DNA from: Ureibacillus acetophenoni
GTDB lineage: Bacteria > Bacillota > Bacilli > Bacillales_A > Planococcaceae
Length of the DNA: 64,000 bases
Reading direction: 5' to 3'
Assembly: GCF_900220965.1 (NCBI RefSeq)
Contig: NZ_OBQC01000017.1
Location: 1-64,000, forward strand
Shown here one piece after another: positions 40,988 to 49,057 of this stretch. The position numbers were made by a program, and so were the translations under genes. Position 1 is the stretch's first letter. Every line of letters starts with the position of its first letter. A model generated the notes under the pieces. The model worked only from the letters and a program-made list of their open reading frames with translations. It was not told the DNA's origin and searched no databases.

Positions 40988-41728
40988 ATTACACGTATTG
41001 CAATAATTACCGACATCCACGGTAACGCAGCTGCCTTAGAAGCAGTCCTTACGGAAATTGATAAAAATGAAATTGACCATATTTATTGCTTAGGGGACAT
41101 GATTGGCATTGGACCTGATACGAACGAAGTATTACATATGCTATTTTCAAGAATGGATCTTTCAATGATCACTGGGAATCATGATGAAGCTATTTTAGCT
41201 TTAGCAAAGGGAGAAGAGTATCCGAACAATCACCCTCACGTTAAAGTACATCATCAATGGATCTTAAATAAAATGGATCCATCATTCATTCCTAAACTAG
41301 AACAATTACTTCGAACGATCAACCAAACGATTGACGGTCGTTCTATTCTATTTACACATTACCAATTTAAAAAGGGTAAATTACATGAGCACATCAGTAA
41401 AAATCCATTTAGTTCAATAGTGGAACCAAGCCTAGTAAACTTAGAATCTTTATTTGTGGATAATAATGAAGACTTAATTTGTTTTGGTCACCATCATCCA
41501 CTTCATTATTTTAGAGGAGATAAATCTATCTATTTAAATCCTGGTTCCCTCGGCTGTAATCATAAACCGACCGCACCTTATGCAATTGTAAGTGTGTCAA
41601 ACAATGAGATAGAAATTAACCTCGAAGAAGCACCATATGATAACACTGCTTTCTTAGATTCATACCAGAAGTTAAAAGTTCCAGAACGAGAATTTATTTT
41701 AAGAGTATTTCATGGAAATCAAATTTAA
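40988..41728 (+). CDS. Metallophosphoesterase, ATT start
   Basis: A 246-residue calcineurin-type phosphoesterase. All motifs are intact if translation begins at ATT 40988: ITRIAIITDIHGNAAALEAV (DxHGN), LGDMIGIGP (GD), TGNHDEAI (GNHD), FTHYQF and FGHHHPLHYF (GHxH), then NPGSLG. GGGGGG lies six bases before the ATT. The first ATG (41099) would delete the first metal ligand motif, and the frame has a stop at 40952 with no ATG, GTG or TTG in between. It resembles YfcE/ApaH-like phosphodiesterases. Confidence 0.82.
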   Translation: MTRIAIITDIHGNAAALEAVLTEIDKNEIDHIYCLGDMIGIGPDTNEVLHMLFSRMDLSMITGNHDEAILALAKGEEYPNNHPHVKVHHQWILNKMDPSFIPKLEQLLRTINQTIDGRSILFTHYQFKKGKLHEHISKNPFSSIVEPSLVNLESLFVDNNEDLICFGHHHPLHYFRGDKSIYLNPGSLGCNHKPTAPYAIVSVSNNEIEINLEEAPYDNTAFLDSYQKLKVPEREFILRVFHGNQI

Positions 41729-41732
41729 TAAT

Positions 41733-41782
41733 AATTACTGGGGCATTTCTCAAAGAAGGAGAAATGCCTTTCTGTATTGAAA
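41733..41782 (+). repeat. TP element, hairpin part
   Basis: TTACTGGGGCATTTCTC, hairpin GGCATTTCTC / GAGAAATGCC, TTTCTGTATTGAAAG. It is one of few copies right of 33 kb. Confidence 0.7.
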
Positions 41783-41822
41783 GAGATTGATAATACGAGA
41801 CTTTCCACAGAGGGGATAAATT

Positions 41823-42299
41823 ATGAGTAAAAGTAATGTTGAAATCCCTTTACGAAGTAAGGGAATTGCGGTCGTTTTATTGAAAAGATTTGGTCATGAA
41901 TATAAAGTGCTTTTATTAAAACGAGCAACGCCTGTGTTGCAAAATACATGGTGTTATATTGGCGGGAGTATTGAAGATGGGGAGACAGCATGGCAATCGG
42001 CTTTAAGGGAAATTAAAGAAGAGACGGGGATAACAAATGTTTCATTGTACACTTCAAATACATTTGATCAATTTTACTCGCCGATAGAGAACTATATTTA
42101 TATTGCACCAGTATTTGTAGGGTTTGTGGATGCTGATCAGGATGTCATTCTAAACTATGAACATAGTGAATATAGATGGTTAAGTTTCGATGAAGCGATT
42201 GAACTTGTTACGCTGCCAGGTAACGATGAGGTGCTTAAATTTATTGAAAAACATTTTGTTAAGAAAGTTCCAGCAGAGTTTTTACGAATTGGAAAGTGA
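41823..42299 (+). CDS. Nudix hydrolase
   Basis: A 158-residue Nudix protein. The box runs GGSIEDGETAWQSALREIKE then ETGI, fitting the consensus. The N-terminus has LLLKRATPVLQNTWCYIGGS. The substrate is unknown; its size fits NTP or ADP-ribose-type enzymes. GAGGGGAT precedes the ATG. A GNAT gene follows after 13 bases, probably in the same transcript. Confidence 0.87.
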   Translation: MSKSNVEIPLRSKGIAVVLLKRFGHEYKVLLLKRATPVLQNTWCYIGGSIEDGETAWQSALREIKEETGITNVSLYTSNTFDQFYSPIENYIYIAPVFVGFVDADQDVILNYEHSEYRWLSFDEAIELVTLPGNDEVLKFIEKHFVKKVPAEFLRIGK

Positions 42300-42312
42300 A
42301 GAGGGGTTAATA

Positions 42313-42876
42313 ATGAACGATTTATTTACAATCGATAGTGGAGATATTATTCTTAGAGAATTCCGAGTTGAAGATGTAGATGCTATCTACGAAATTACTT
42401 CACAACCGGAAGTCAATGAATTTTTACCAGATTGGAAATCAACGAGAGAACAGCGTTTGGATTGGGTAACAAATTACGAAATCCCTTCAAACAAAAGCTT
42501 TTTATCTGCAGTACCTAATATTGATGAAGAAAATTACCTGAAACTAGGGATTATATTAAAAGAATCTGGTGAATTTATAGGTTTCTGCAATACAGGAATA
42601 AAAGAAGAGTTACCTGAACCAAATAGAGAGATTGTCTTCGCAATTTCAAAGTATTATAGAAATAGAGGCTACACAACGAAAGCAGTAAAAGGGCTCATTA
42701 AGTATTTGTTTCATCAAACAAATACTGAACAATTAAATGCCGTTGTTCTTATTAAAAATGCTAGCTCCAGCAGAGTAATTCAAAAATGTGGATTTAAATA
42801 TGTAGGGAATATAGAAATTGAAAAACAGATCTATCAGCATTACATTCTTCATAAAAGTGAATGGGAAAACTACTAG
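42313..42876 (+). CDS. GNAT acetyltransferase, RimJ/RimL type
   Basis: A 187-residue GNAT: IILREFRVEDVDAIYEITSQ, FAISKYYRNRGYTTKAVKGL (acetyl-CoA loop, R-N-R-G-Y) and NASSSRVIQKCGFKYVGN. The substrate is unknown. The ATG at 42313 has GAGGGG upstream and lies 13 bases after the Nudix gene. A longer frame from 42190 merely overlaps that gene. Confidence 0.85.
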   Translation: MNDLFTIDSGDIILREFRVEDVDAIYEITSQPEVNEFLPDWKSTREQRLDWVTNYEIPSNKSFLSAVPNIDEENYLKLGIILKESGEFIGFCNTGIKEELPEPNREIVFAISKYYRNRGYTTKAVKGLIKYLFHQTNTEQLNAVVLIKNASSSRVIQKCGFKYVGNIEIEKQIYQHYILHKSEWENY

Positions 42877-42912
42877 TTTATGGGATAATAATTATAGAAA
42901 ACTTGCGAAGGA

Positions 42913-42939
42913 AAGCATCTTTCACAGATGCTTTTTTTA
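42913..42939 (+). terminator. Rho-independent terminator
   Basis: AGCATCT pairs with AGATGCT, followed by seven T residues. It ends the Nudix-GNAT pair. Confidence 0.8.
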
Positions 42940-43031
42940 TATGAAAATAATAAATCTATTAAAATTTGAACCTAATATGATTTGGCAATCGTCTAATAGC
43001 AGAATTTGAAGTAGGTTGGGAGGGTAGTAGA

Positions 43032-43223
43032 TTGGACAGAGAAGAAAAAGATTTCCTACTAGAAAAAATAATGATTGAATATGGTAATGAACTAGTACGA
43101 TTGGCCTTTTCATATGTGAAAGATGCTGAGACAGCTAAGGATCTCGTTCAAAATACGTTTATTAAATGTTACAAAAACCTAGATACCTTTCAATTCTGTT
43201 TCAGAAGAATTAACCACGTTTAA
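43032..43223 (+). pseudogene. Truncated ECF-type sigma factor
   Basis: A 63-codon frame: MDREEKDFLLEKIMIEYGNE, LVRLAFSYVKDAETAKDLVQ, NTFIKCYKNLDTFQ. This is sigma region 2 of an ECF factor. Region 4 is missing; the frame changes to FCFRRINHV and stops. TTG start after GGGAGGG. It cannot direct -35 recognition. Confidence 0.75.
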
Positions 43224-43236
43224 TTGAAAATGATTA

Positions 43237-43270
43237 TGAGGGTATTAATCCATTTTGATTAATACCCTCA
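43237..43270. terminator. Hairpin between convergent genes
   Basis: TGAGGGTATTAATC pairs with GATTAATACCCTCA. The T tracts are weak, but the position after a sigma remnant and a minus-strand GntR gene suggests a terminator. Confidence 0.6.
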
Positions 43271-43277
43271 ATTACAC

Positions 43278-43916
43278 TTAAAAGCGCCCACTTCTTGCAA
43301 TTATCTCTAGAATGTAGCTCATATCTTTCTTTAAATGGTTGGCCATTAATTCGCCGGCAAGTTGTTCGTTTCTATCCTTAATAGCATTGTAGATCTCTTC
43401 GTGCTCATCTATTATATGTGGACGTTTATAAATATTAAGTTTTAAACTAAACAAATAGAAAATGGTTTTTGCTATTTCTAATCTTTCAATCATTAATGGA
43501 TTGTGGCACTCATTTGCAATCAAGTCATGAAAGTGTTGGTTTACATGATACATCTTTTTGTACTGCTCGTCCGAAAAAGCTTTATGTGCTTCCGTAATGG
43601 TATTCTCTAATTCTTTAATCGTTTCTTCTTTCATATTTTCTGCTGCTTTTTTCGCTGCATAACTTTCTATTAGTATGCGTAATTCATATATGTAGATTAA
43701 ATCCTGAGCAGAAGGATTATAAATTCTTTTATTTCTAATCAAACCTTCTTGCTCCAGTCTTCGGATGGCTTCACGAATTGGTGTACGGCTCACACCAATT
43801 TCTTCCGAGAGGCGATCTTCAATAAGCTTCATTCCACCTTCATAAGATCCATCCAACATACGTTCTCGAATATATTCATAAGCGTATTTATATGCATTCT
43901 TTTTGTCCGAAACCAT
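43278..43916 (-). CDS. GntR family regulator, FadR/FCD subfamily
   Basis: A 212-residue regulator. The winged helix is seen in RLSEEIGVSRTPIREAIRRL followed by EQEGLI; the C-terminal FCD domain has VNQHFHDLIANECHNPLM and HEEIYNAIKDR, with the metal-binding His residues. Ligands are usually carboxylic acids. AAGGGGAT precedes the ATG. No metabolic target lies beside it. Confidence 0.88.
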   Translation of the reverse strand: MVSDKKNAYKYAYEYIRERMLDGSYEGGMKLIEDRLSEEIGVSRTPIREAIRRLEQEGLIRNKRIYNPSAQDLIYIYELRILIESYAAKKAAENMKEETIKELENTITEAHKAFSDEQYKKMYHVNQHFHDLIANECHNPLMIERLEIAKTIFYLFSLKLNIYKRPHIIDEHEEIYNAIKDRNEQLAGELMANHLKKDMSYILEIIARSGRF

Positions 43917-44078
43917 ATCGCATCCCCTTGGAATTATATTAATAGAACTTATTATACTTTAAAAATGACACTTTATGAAGGATACTACAACATAGAGCAG
44001 TTATGATTAGATTTTAAGCAATTTTTGGAACTTACATCCAATTAGTACGTAAAACTAATAAAAGCCTTGGGGGAGATA

Positions 44079-44300
44079 ATGATCATGAAATTAAAATTAT
44101 TAATTTGGGTACTATTTCTCCCATTATTAATATTCTTCGCAGCAATGTTTTACATCGATGTATCACTCTCTTCAGGATTTCCCGGTACATCTTTTTGGAT
44201 ATCTTTAGGGGATGAATGGTACGGTTCAATTTGGTTTTATGCAATTGTATTGATTTTATCCTTCTTAGTATGTTTCTCGATTCTACATAAACCAAAATGA
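44079..44300 (+). CDS. Small two-span membrane protein
   Basis: A 73-residue protein with spans at about 4-24 and 47-67 and an external DVSLSSGFPGTSFWISLGDE loop. TTGGGGGAG precedes two nearby ATG codons (44079 and 44085). No family is recognised. A short frame after it (44321-44377, 18 codons) looks like the signal of a lost lipoprotein. Confidence 0.6.
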   Translation: MIMKLKLLIWVLFLPLLIFFAAMFYIDVSLSSGFPGTSFWISLGDEWYGSIWFYAIVLILSFLVCFSILHKPK

Positions 44301-44384
44301 GGCAAAAAGGGGAGAGAGTTTTGAAGAAACTAATGCTTTTAATAGTGATAATGACTGCTGTTTATATCAAATTGTAGGTAAGAG

Positions 44385-44412
44385 CAATGGAATGGAATCC
44401 ATTGTTTTTTTT
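44385..44412 (+). terminator. Rho-independent terminator
   Basis: CAATGGA pairs with TCCATTG, followed by eight or more T residues. Confidence 0.75.
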
Positions 44413-44485
44413 ATGTTTTAAAAAAATTACTAATATCATAATCAAGGGTTTTCCTGTTTTAATTTAATATTCAATGTAACCTTAC

Positions 44486-44505
44486 GTTCATTTTCTGTTC
44501 ATCTA
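44486..44505 (+). promoter_or_regulatory. HssR box upstream of hrtB
   Basis: A direct repeat GTTCATTTT-CT-GTTCATCTA, matching the form of the HssR-binding site described upstream of hrtAB in staphylococci (two GTTCATATT half-sites two bases apart). It lies 47 bases before the hrtB start codon. Confidence 0.75.
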
Positions 44506-44551
44506 AGAGATGTACTCTAAGGATGTCAAATAGAAAGTGGAGGAATGAAAT

Positions 44552-45586
44552 ATGAATCTTGCATTTAAAGAAATCAAAAGGAATAAAGTAAGATTTTTAA
44601 TATTAGGTTCAATAGTATTTCTAGTAAGTTTACTAACGTTTATTATTTCGGGTTTAGCGAATGGCTTATCGCAGGATAATGCTTCTTTAATTAAAGATTT
44701 ACCAGAAGGACAGTTTTACATGAATGATGATGCAGAGGAAACTTACACTTTGTCTAGAATCGATAGTAGTTTACAAGATGAGCTTCTGACCAACTATAAA
44801 GACGCTACGGCATTATCAATTCAAATGGGAATATTAAATAATCATAATGGCAAACAACAAAGCGTAGTTTTTGTTGCTTCAACCGAATCGAAAAATTTTA
44901 AGGATGTTAAAGACGGTGAAATTATATTAGATCAGTCAATGGAAGAGAAAGGAATTAATGTGGGAGATACTTTGACGAATCCTCAATTTAGTGGTGAGTT
45001 TACTGTAAAAGGTTTTGTTGACCAAACAAAATTCAGCCATGCAGCAGTTGCATTTATTAATATAGAAAACTACAAAGAGATCTATAGAGTGAATGAAATG
45101 CAATTAGTATTTGTACCCAAAGATAATTCACCCCAAGAAATTTCGGGATTACAATCCTTTTCAAAGCATGAATTTTTGAAAACAATACCTAGTTTTAATG
45201 CAGAACAGATGACATTAAACATGATTGTTTGGTTTTTAGTGGTCATAAGTGGTATGTTGTTTGCAATCTTTTTCTACATGATGAACGTTCAAAAGATTGG
45301 GTTATTCGGCATATTAAAAGCAATTGGTTTAAAGACGAGCAGGTTATTTACGATTATGTGGACACAGATGATTTTTATTACAATTACTTCACTTGCACTG
45401 TCCATTGCAATAAGCCAAGGATTTAATTTAATTGCCCCTGAAGGAATGCCATTTAGTCTAACGATAGAAACAACAATGAATTTATCCGTTGTATTCTTAG
45501 TCATCGGATTTATTGGTACTACCATCGCAAGCTTACAAATTAAAAAAATCGAACCATTACAAGCCATTCAACAAGGAGAGATATAA
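44552..45586 (+). CDS. hrtB: Heme efflux ABC transporter permease
   Basis: A 344-residue FtsX/MacB-type permease: one N-terminal span (about 15-35), a large outer domain, then three spans (about 225-245, 270-295 and 305-330). The end QIKKIEPLQAIQQGEI is typical. With HrtA it removes excess heme from the membrane. The assignment rests on order hrtB-hrtA-hssR-hssS and on the HssR box in front. GTGGAGG precedes the ATG. Confidence 0.85.
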   Translation: MNLAFKEIKRNKVRFLILGSIVFLVSLLTFIISGLANGLSQDNASLIKDLPEGQFYMNDDAEETYTLSRIDSSLQDELLTNYKDATALSIQMGILNNHNGKQQSVVFVASTESKNFKDVKDGEIILDQSMEEKGINVGDTLTNPQFSGEFTVKGFVDQTKFSHAAVAFINIENYKEIYRVNEMQLVFVPKDNSPQEISGLQSFSKHEFLKTIPSFNAEQMTLNMIVWFLVVISGMLFAIFFYMMNVQKIGLFGILKAIGLKTSRLFTIMWTQMIFITITSLALSIAISQGFNLIAPEGMPFSLTIETTMNLSVVFLVIGFIGTTIASLQIKKIEPLQAIQQGEI

Positions 45587-45587
45587 T

Positions 45588-46271
45588 ATGTCTTTATTTA
45601 CACTTAATGAAGTGAAAAAAACGTTTACTATTGGAGAAGTAAAGGAAGAAATATTAAAAGGGGTAAATCTCTCTCTTAGAGAAGGGGAAGTAACAGCGTT
45701 AGTAGGTGCATCAGGATCGGGTAAGAGTACATTACTGACAATAGCCGCGGGATTACAATCTGCCTCAAATGGGCAGGTAATATTTGAAGGTAACAATCTT
45801 AGTCAAATGGAAGAAGAAGGTATTCGAAAAATACGTGCAAATCATTTTGGTTTTATCTTTCAATTTGCTCATCTTGTTCCTTTTCTCACAGTAGAAGAAC
45901 AATTACTATTAATGTTAGATGTTTCGGAATCGAAATTAAAAAAACATGAACAAAAGAGTGAGGTAAATCGAATTCTACAAGTAGTTGGAATGGAACATAG
46001 AAAACAGGCTTATCCATCTTCATTGTCAGGTGGGGAGAAACAACGAGTTGCTATTGCACGTGCAATTATTCATAAACCAAAAGTACTTTTTGCTGATGAA
46101 CCGACCGCAAGTTTAGATTCAAAAAGGTCTAAAGATGTGATGGCGTTAATTAGGGAAATCACGAAAACGTTGAACATTACTACGCTAGTTGTAACTCATG
46201 ATGAAGAGATGCTTGTCTTTGTGGACCATATTATTAAAATGAGTGATGGCTTGATTGTGCAGCATAGTTAA
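45588..46271 (+). CDS. hrtA: Heme efflux ABC transporter ATPase
   Basis: A 227-residue ATPase. Walker A is GASGSGKST, signature SLSGGEKQRVAIARAI, Walker B VLFADEPTASLD, switch VVTHDEEM, as in the MacB/LolD-like group. It starts one base after the hrtB stop with GGAGAG as the binding site, so the two are co-translated. It powers heme export. Confidence 0.88.
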   Translation: MSLFTLNEVKKTFTIGEVKEEILKGVNLSLREGEVTALVGASGSGKSTLLTIAAGLQSASNGQVIFEGNNLSQMEEEGIRKIRANHFGFIFQFAHLVPFLTVEEQLLLMLDVSESKLKKHEQKSEVNRILQVVGMEHRKQAYPSSLSGGEKQRVAIARAIIHKPKVLFADEPTASLDSKRSKDVMALIREITKTLNITTLVVTHDEEMLVFVDHIIKMSDGLIVQHS

Positions 46272-46301
46272 CTAATTAATACTAAGAGACAACATACCAT
46301 T

Positions 46302-46329
46302 TAGCCCGGTTTTTGTGCTGGGCTTTTTT
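46302..46329 (+). terminator. Terminator between hrtA and hssR
   Basis: AGCCCGG pairs with CTGGGCT, followed by six T residues. It separates the regulated efflux genes from the two-component genes. Confidence 0.8.
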
Positions 46330-46364
46330 CACATTACAATTGTCAACTGTAAGGAGCTATCATA

Positions 46365-47045
46365 ATGACAAAAATTTTAGTTGTTGATGATGATGTCCAT
46401 ATTTTAAACCTTGTATCCATTCACTTATCTGAGGAAGGGTATATTGTATTCAAAGCAACAGATGGAATTAGCGCATTAGAAATTCTTCAAAAGGAAAACT
46501 GTCATTTAGCCATCGTAGATGTGATGATGCCATTTATGGACGGTTTTGAACTAACAAAGGAAATCAGACAGCAATTTAATATCCCCGTTATTCTTTTAAC
46601 AGCCAAAAGTCAAATAGAGGATAAAGAGAAGGGTTTTCAAGCTGGCACTGATGATTATGTAGTAAAACCATTTGAGCCGAAAGAATTGAGCTATCGTATA
46701 AAAGCCCTCTTGAGGAGATATGACAATGTCTCGGAAGAATCTATTATTCGTATGGGAAATACAACAATTAATAAAAAAAGCTATGAGGTTCAGATTGATG
46801 ATCGTATGTTCCTTTTACCTTTGAAGGAATTTGAACTTTTGTATTTTCTTATGGCTAATCCTAAGCAAGTCTTTTCAAGAGAGCACCTTATTGAACAAAT
46901 TTGGGGGATTGATTATGAAGGAGACGAAAGAACAGTAGATGTTCATATCAAAAGATTAAGGGAACGTTTTTCACAGTTAACAGATGACTTTCACATTAAA
47001 ACTATACGCGGGGTTGGCTATTCGCTGGAGGCAAAGCGGTCATGA
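46365..47045 (+). CDS. hssR: Heme-response regulator
   Basis: A 226-residue OmpR-type regulator. Acidic pocket VVDDDVHI, phospho-acceptor Asp in AIVDVMMPFMDGFEL, Lys in DYVVKPFEP, then a winged helix ending RTVDVHIKRLRERFSQL and IRGVGYSLE. It is expected to bind the direct repeats at 44486 and 48486 after phosphorylation by HssS. AAGGAGC precedes the ATG. It overlaps hssS by four bases. Confidence 0.88.
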   Translation: MTKILVVDDDVHILNLVSIHLSEEGYIVFKATDGISALEILQKENCHLAIVDVMMPFMDGFELTKEIRQQFNIPVILLTAKSQIEDKEKGFQAGTDDYVVKPFEPKELSYRIKALLRRYDNVSEESIIRMGNTTINKKSYEVQIDDRMFLLPLKEFELLYFLMANPKQVFSREHLIEQIWGIDYEGDERTVDVHIKRLRERFSQLTDDFHIKTIRGVGYSLEAKRS

Positions 47046-48448
47046 AATCTCTATACGTAAAATTCGTCGTTGTTACGGTTGGAATCATGATATTGAGTAG
47101 TATTTTAGCCTTTTTAATATCCAATACCTACTATCAACAAAAGTTAAAACCCGACAATGATAGTAAAATCACAAAAATTGCAGAATCCGTCACAACTTAT
47201 ATTAACGAGCAACCAGAAATTAATTTAGAAGAATACTTCAATCATATTTCCTCGATTGGCTATCAGCTCTACTTGATTGATGGAGAGGGAGAAGATGGTT
47301 ACTGGGGTGCAGAATTTAGGGATAAAACTCTGCCATCCTCAACAATAGAACACGTATTAAAGGGAAATACGTATCATGGAATTCTTAACTTTCCACAAGA
47401 AACTTTTGTAACAGGCTTTTTTGCAAATGAATTGAAAAATACAATAGGAGTTCCATTTAAACATAACGAAAAAAAGTATGCTCTTTTCATCCGGCCAGAT
47501 ATTAAACTTCTCTTTAATGAAATGCATCTTTTATTTGGCTGGTTACTTGTATTAACCATATTTTTAAGCATCGTTATAGTCCTTTTTAGTACAAAATATT
47601 TAGTAAAGCCCATTTCAAAACTCACATCTGCCACAAAATCACTTTCAAATGGCCATTTTAATGTGGAACTTGATATTAATCGTAATGATGAGCTTGGGGA
47701 GCTTTCCAATAGTTTTTTAAGTATGGCTAGAAAACTAGAACAAATGGATGACGTAAAAAAGGAATTTATTTCGAATATTTCTCATGATATTCAGTCACCA
47801 TTGTCTAATATAAAAGGGTATACAAAGCTGTTGGAAAATGAATCGATTAGTCAGCAGGAAAAAGGGCAGTACGTTTCAATAATTAATGACGAAATAAGCA
47901 GATTATCGAATTTAACGAAACAACTGTTACTCCTTGCCTCACTAGATCGTAATCATGATATTTTGAAGAAAAAATCATTGAATGTTGGTCAACAAATAAA
48001 AGAATTAGCGCGAAGTTATCAATGGTTAGTAGGCGAGAAAGGGATAATGCTTAGCTACACTCTGCCAGATGTTAACTTCTTTGGTGATCCATCTTTACTT
48101 AATACAGTTTGGGATAACTTACTTACAAATGCCATTAAATATAACAACCCAGACGGCAGCATTGAGATAGCACTAGAAGAAAAGGAAGATTCAATCATTA
48201 TTCGTTTCAAAGATACAGGTATCGGATTAAACAAAGTTGAAATTGACCGGATTTTCGACCGATTTTATCGTGCAGATACCTCTCGTACACGGACAATTGA
48301 GGGAACTGGCTTAGGCTTATCTATCGTTTGGACAATTATTAAACTGCATGACGGTCATATTCAGGTGGAAAGTATAGAGAATGAAGGAACGACATTTATT
48401 GTAGAGCTACCTATTCATAAACATTTGATGCCATCCATTGAAGATTAA
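47042..48448 (+). CDS. hssS: Heme-sensing histidine kinase
   Basis: A 468-residue membrane kinase. Two spans (about 8-27 and 165-185) flank an outer sensing domain of about 135 residues; a HAMP linker follows; the H-box is FISNISHDIQSPLSNIKGYT with His at about residue 249; N-box DNLLTNAIKYN, G1 IIRFKDTGIGL and G2 GTGLGLSI are intact. The layout and the neighbouring hrtBA indicate HssS. The start overlaps the hssR stop. Confidence 0.87.
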   Translation: MKSLYVKFVVVTVGIMILSSILAFLISNTYYQQKLKPDNDSKITKIAESVTTYINEQPEINLEEYFNHISSIGYQLYLIDGEGEDGYWGAEFRDKTLPSSTIEHVLKGNTYHGILNFPQETFVTGFFANELKNTIGVPFKHNEKKYALFIRPDIKLLFNEMHLLFGWLLVLTIFLSIVIVLFSTKYLVKPISKLTSATKSLSNGHFNVELDINRNDELGELSNSFLSMARKLEQMDDVKKEFISNISHDIQSPLSNIKGYTKLLENESISQQEKGQYVSIINDEISRLSNLTKQLLLLASLDRNHDILKKKSLNVGQQIKELARSYQWLVGEKGIMLSYTLPDVNFFGDPSLLNTVWDNLLTNAIKYNNPDGSIEIALEEKEDSIIIRFKDTGIGLNKVEIDRIFDRFYRADTSRTRTIEGTGLGLSIVWTIIKLHDGHIQVESIENEGTTFIVELPIHKHLMPSIED

Positions 48449-48475
48449 TTAACAATCTGCAATGGATGGTTTTTT
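48431..48475 (+). terminator. Terminator of hssRS
   Basis: CCATCCATTGAAGATT pairs with AATCTGCAATGGATGG, followed by six T residues; it overlaps the end of hssS. Confidence 0.85.
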
Positions 48476-48485
48476 GTAACCTCTT

Positions 48486-48505
48486 ATTCATCCTCTGTTC
48501 ATATT
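48486..48505 (+). promoter_or_regulatory. HssR box upstream of oxidase-like gene
   Basis: ATTCATCCT-CT-GTTCATATT. The second half-site equals the consensus and the two-base spacer CT is the same as in the hrtB box at 44486. It lies 55 bases before the start of the membrane protein at 48560. Confidence 0.7.
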
Positions 48506-48559
48506 AATGGAGTAAGTTATAGAAGTGGATAGGAAGGGTATGAAAAGGAGGGATACTAG

Positions 48560-48949
48560 TTGAGTAATTATAGTTTAGTACTATTACGATTTGCTAGTGT
48601 ATTTGGTTTAATAGGGGCGATATTAGGTGCTCATATGGCTGGTGCTGGTTCTTATGCCTTTCGCCCAGTTCATGCACATATACTAGTGGTTGGATGGTTA
48701 AGTTTATTTGCATGGGCTGTATATTATAAGGTTTTTCAGACAAAAAAGACGGTTATGGCAAAAATCCATGTTTGGACTGCCATAATAGGTACGGTTGGTC
48801 TTACATTAGGCATGTGGTTATACATGGTTAAGCCATTTAATCTACCAGAAGGTATAACATTGGTCCTTTATATTGGTGGCGGGGTTACCTTACTTTTAAG
48901 TTATATAATCTTTTGTTTCAATACTCTAATTTACAGAGAAGATAGATAA
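48560..48949 (+). CDS. Single-domain cytochrome oxidase subunit I-like membrane protein
   Basis: A 129-residue protein with four spans (about 9-27, 38-57, 73-92 and 102-122). GAHMAGAGSYAFRPVHAHIL and VVGWLSLFAWAVYY resemble the first helices of heme-copper oxidase subunit I, with His residues that could bind heme. Relatives are sometimes labelled cytochrome-c oxidase, but the copper site is absent. Its position after hssS and the HssR-like box suggest a role in heme handling. TTG start after AAGGAGG. Confidence 0.7.
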   Translation: MSNYSLVLLRFASVFGLIGAILGAHMAGAGSYAFRPVHAHILVVGWLSLFAWAVYYKVFQTKKTVMAKIHVWTAIIGTVGLTLGMWLYMVKPFNLPEGITLVLYIGGGVTLLLSYIIFCFNTLIYREDR

Positions 48950-49057
48950 TATATTTGAATGATTAAAGCTTAAAAATTAAAAATGGGCGTGTATACTCTG
49001 TCAAAGTTTTAAGTTACTAATTATATTGGATGAGGTTATAGAATAGGGTGAGAATGG

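Noticed and set aside
44321-44377. 18-codon frame MKKLMLLIVIMTAVYIKL
   Set aside because: It resembles only a signal peptide and is followed by a terminator; probably a remnant, not a gene.
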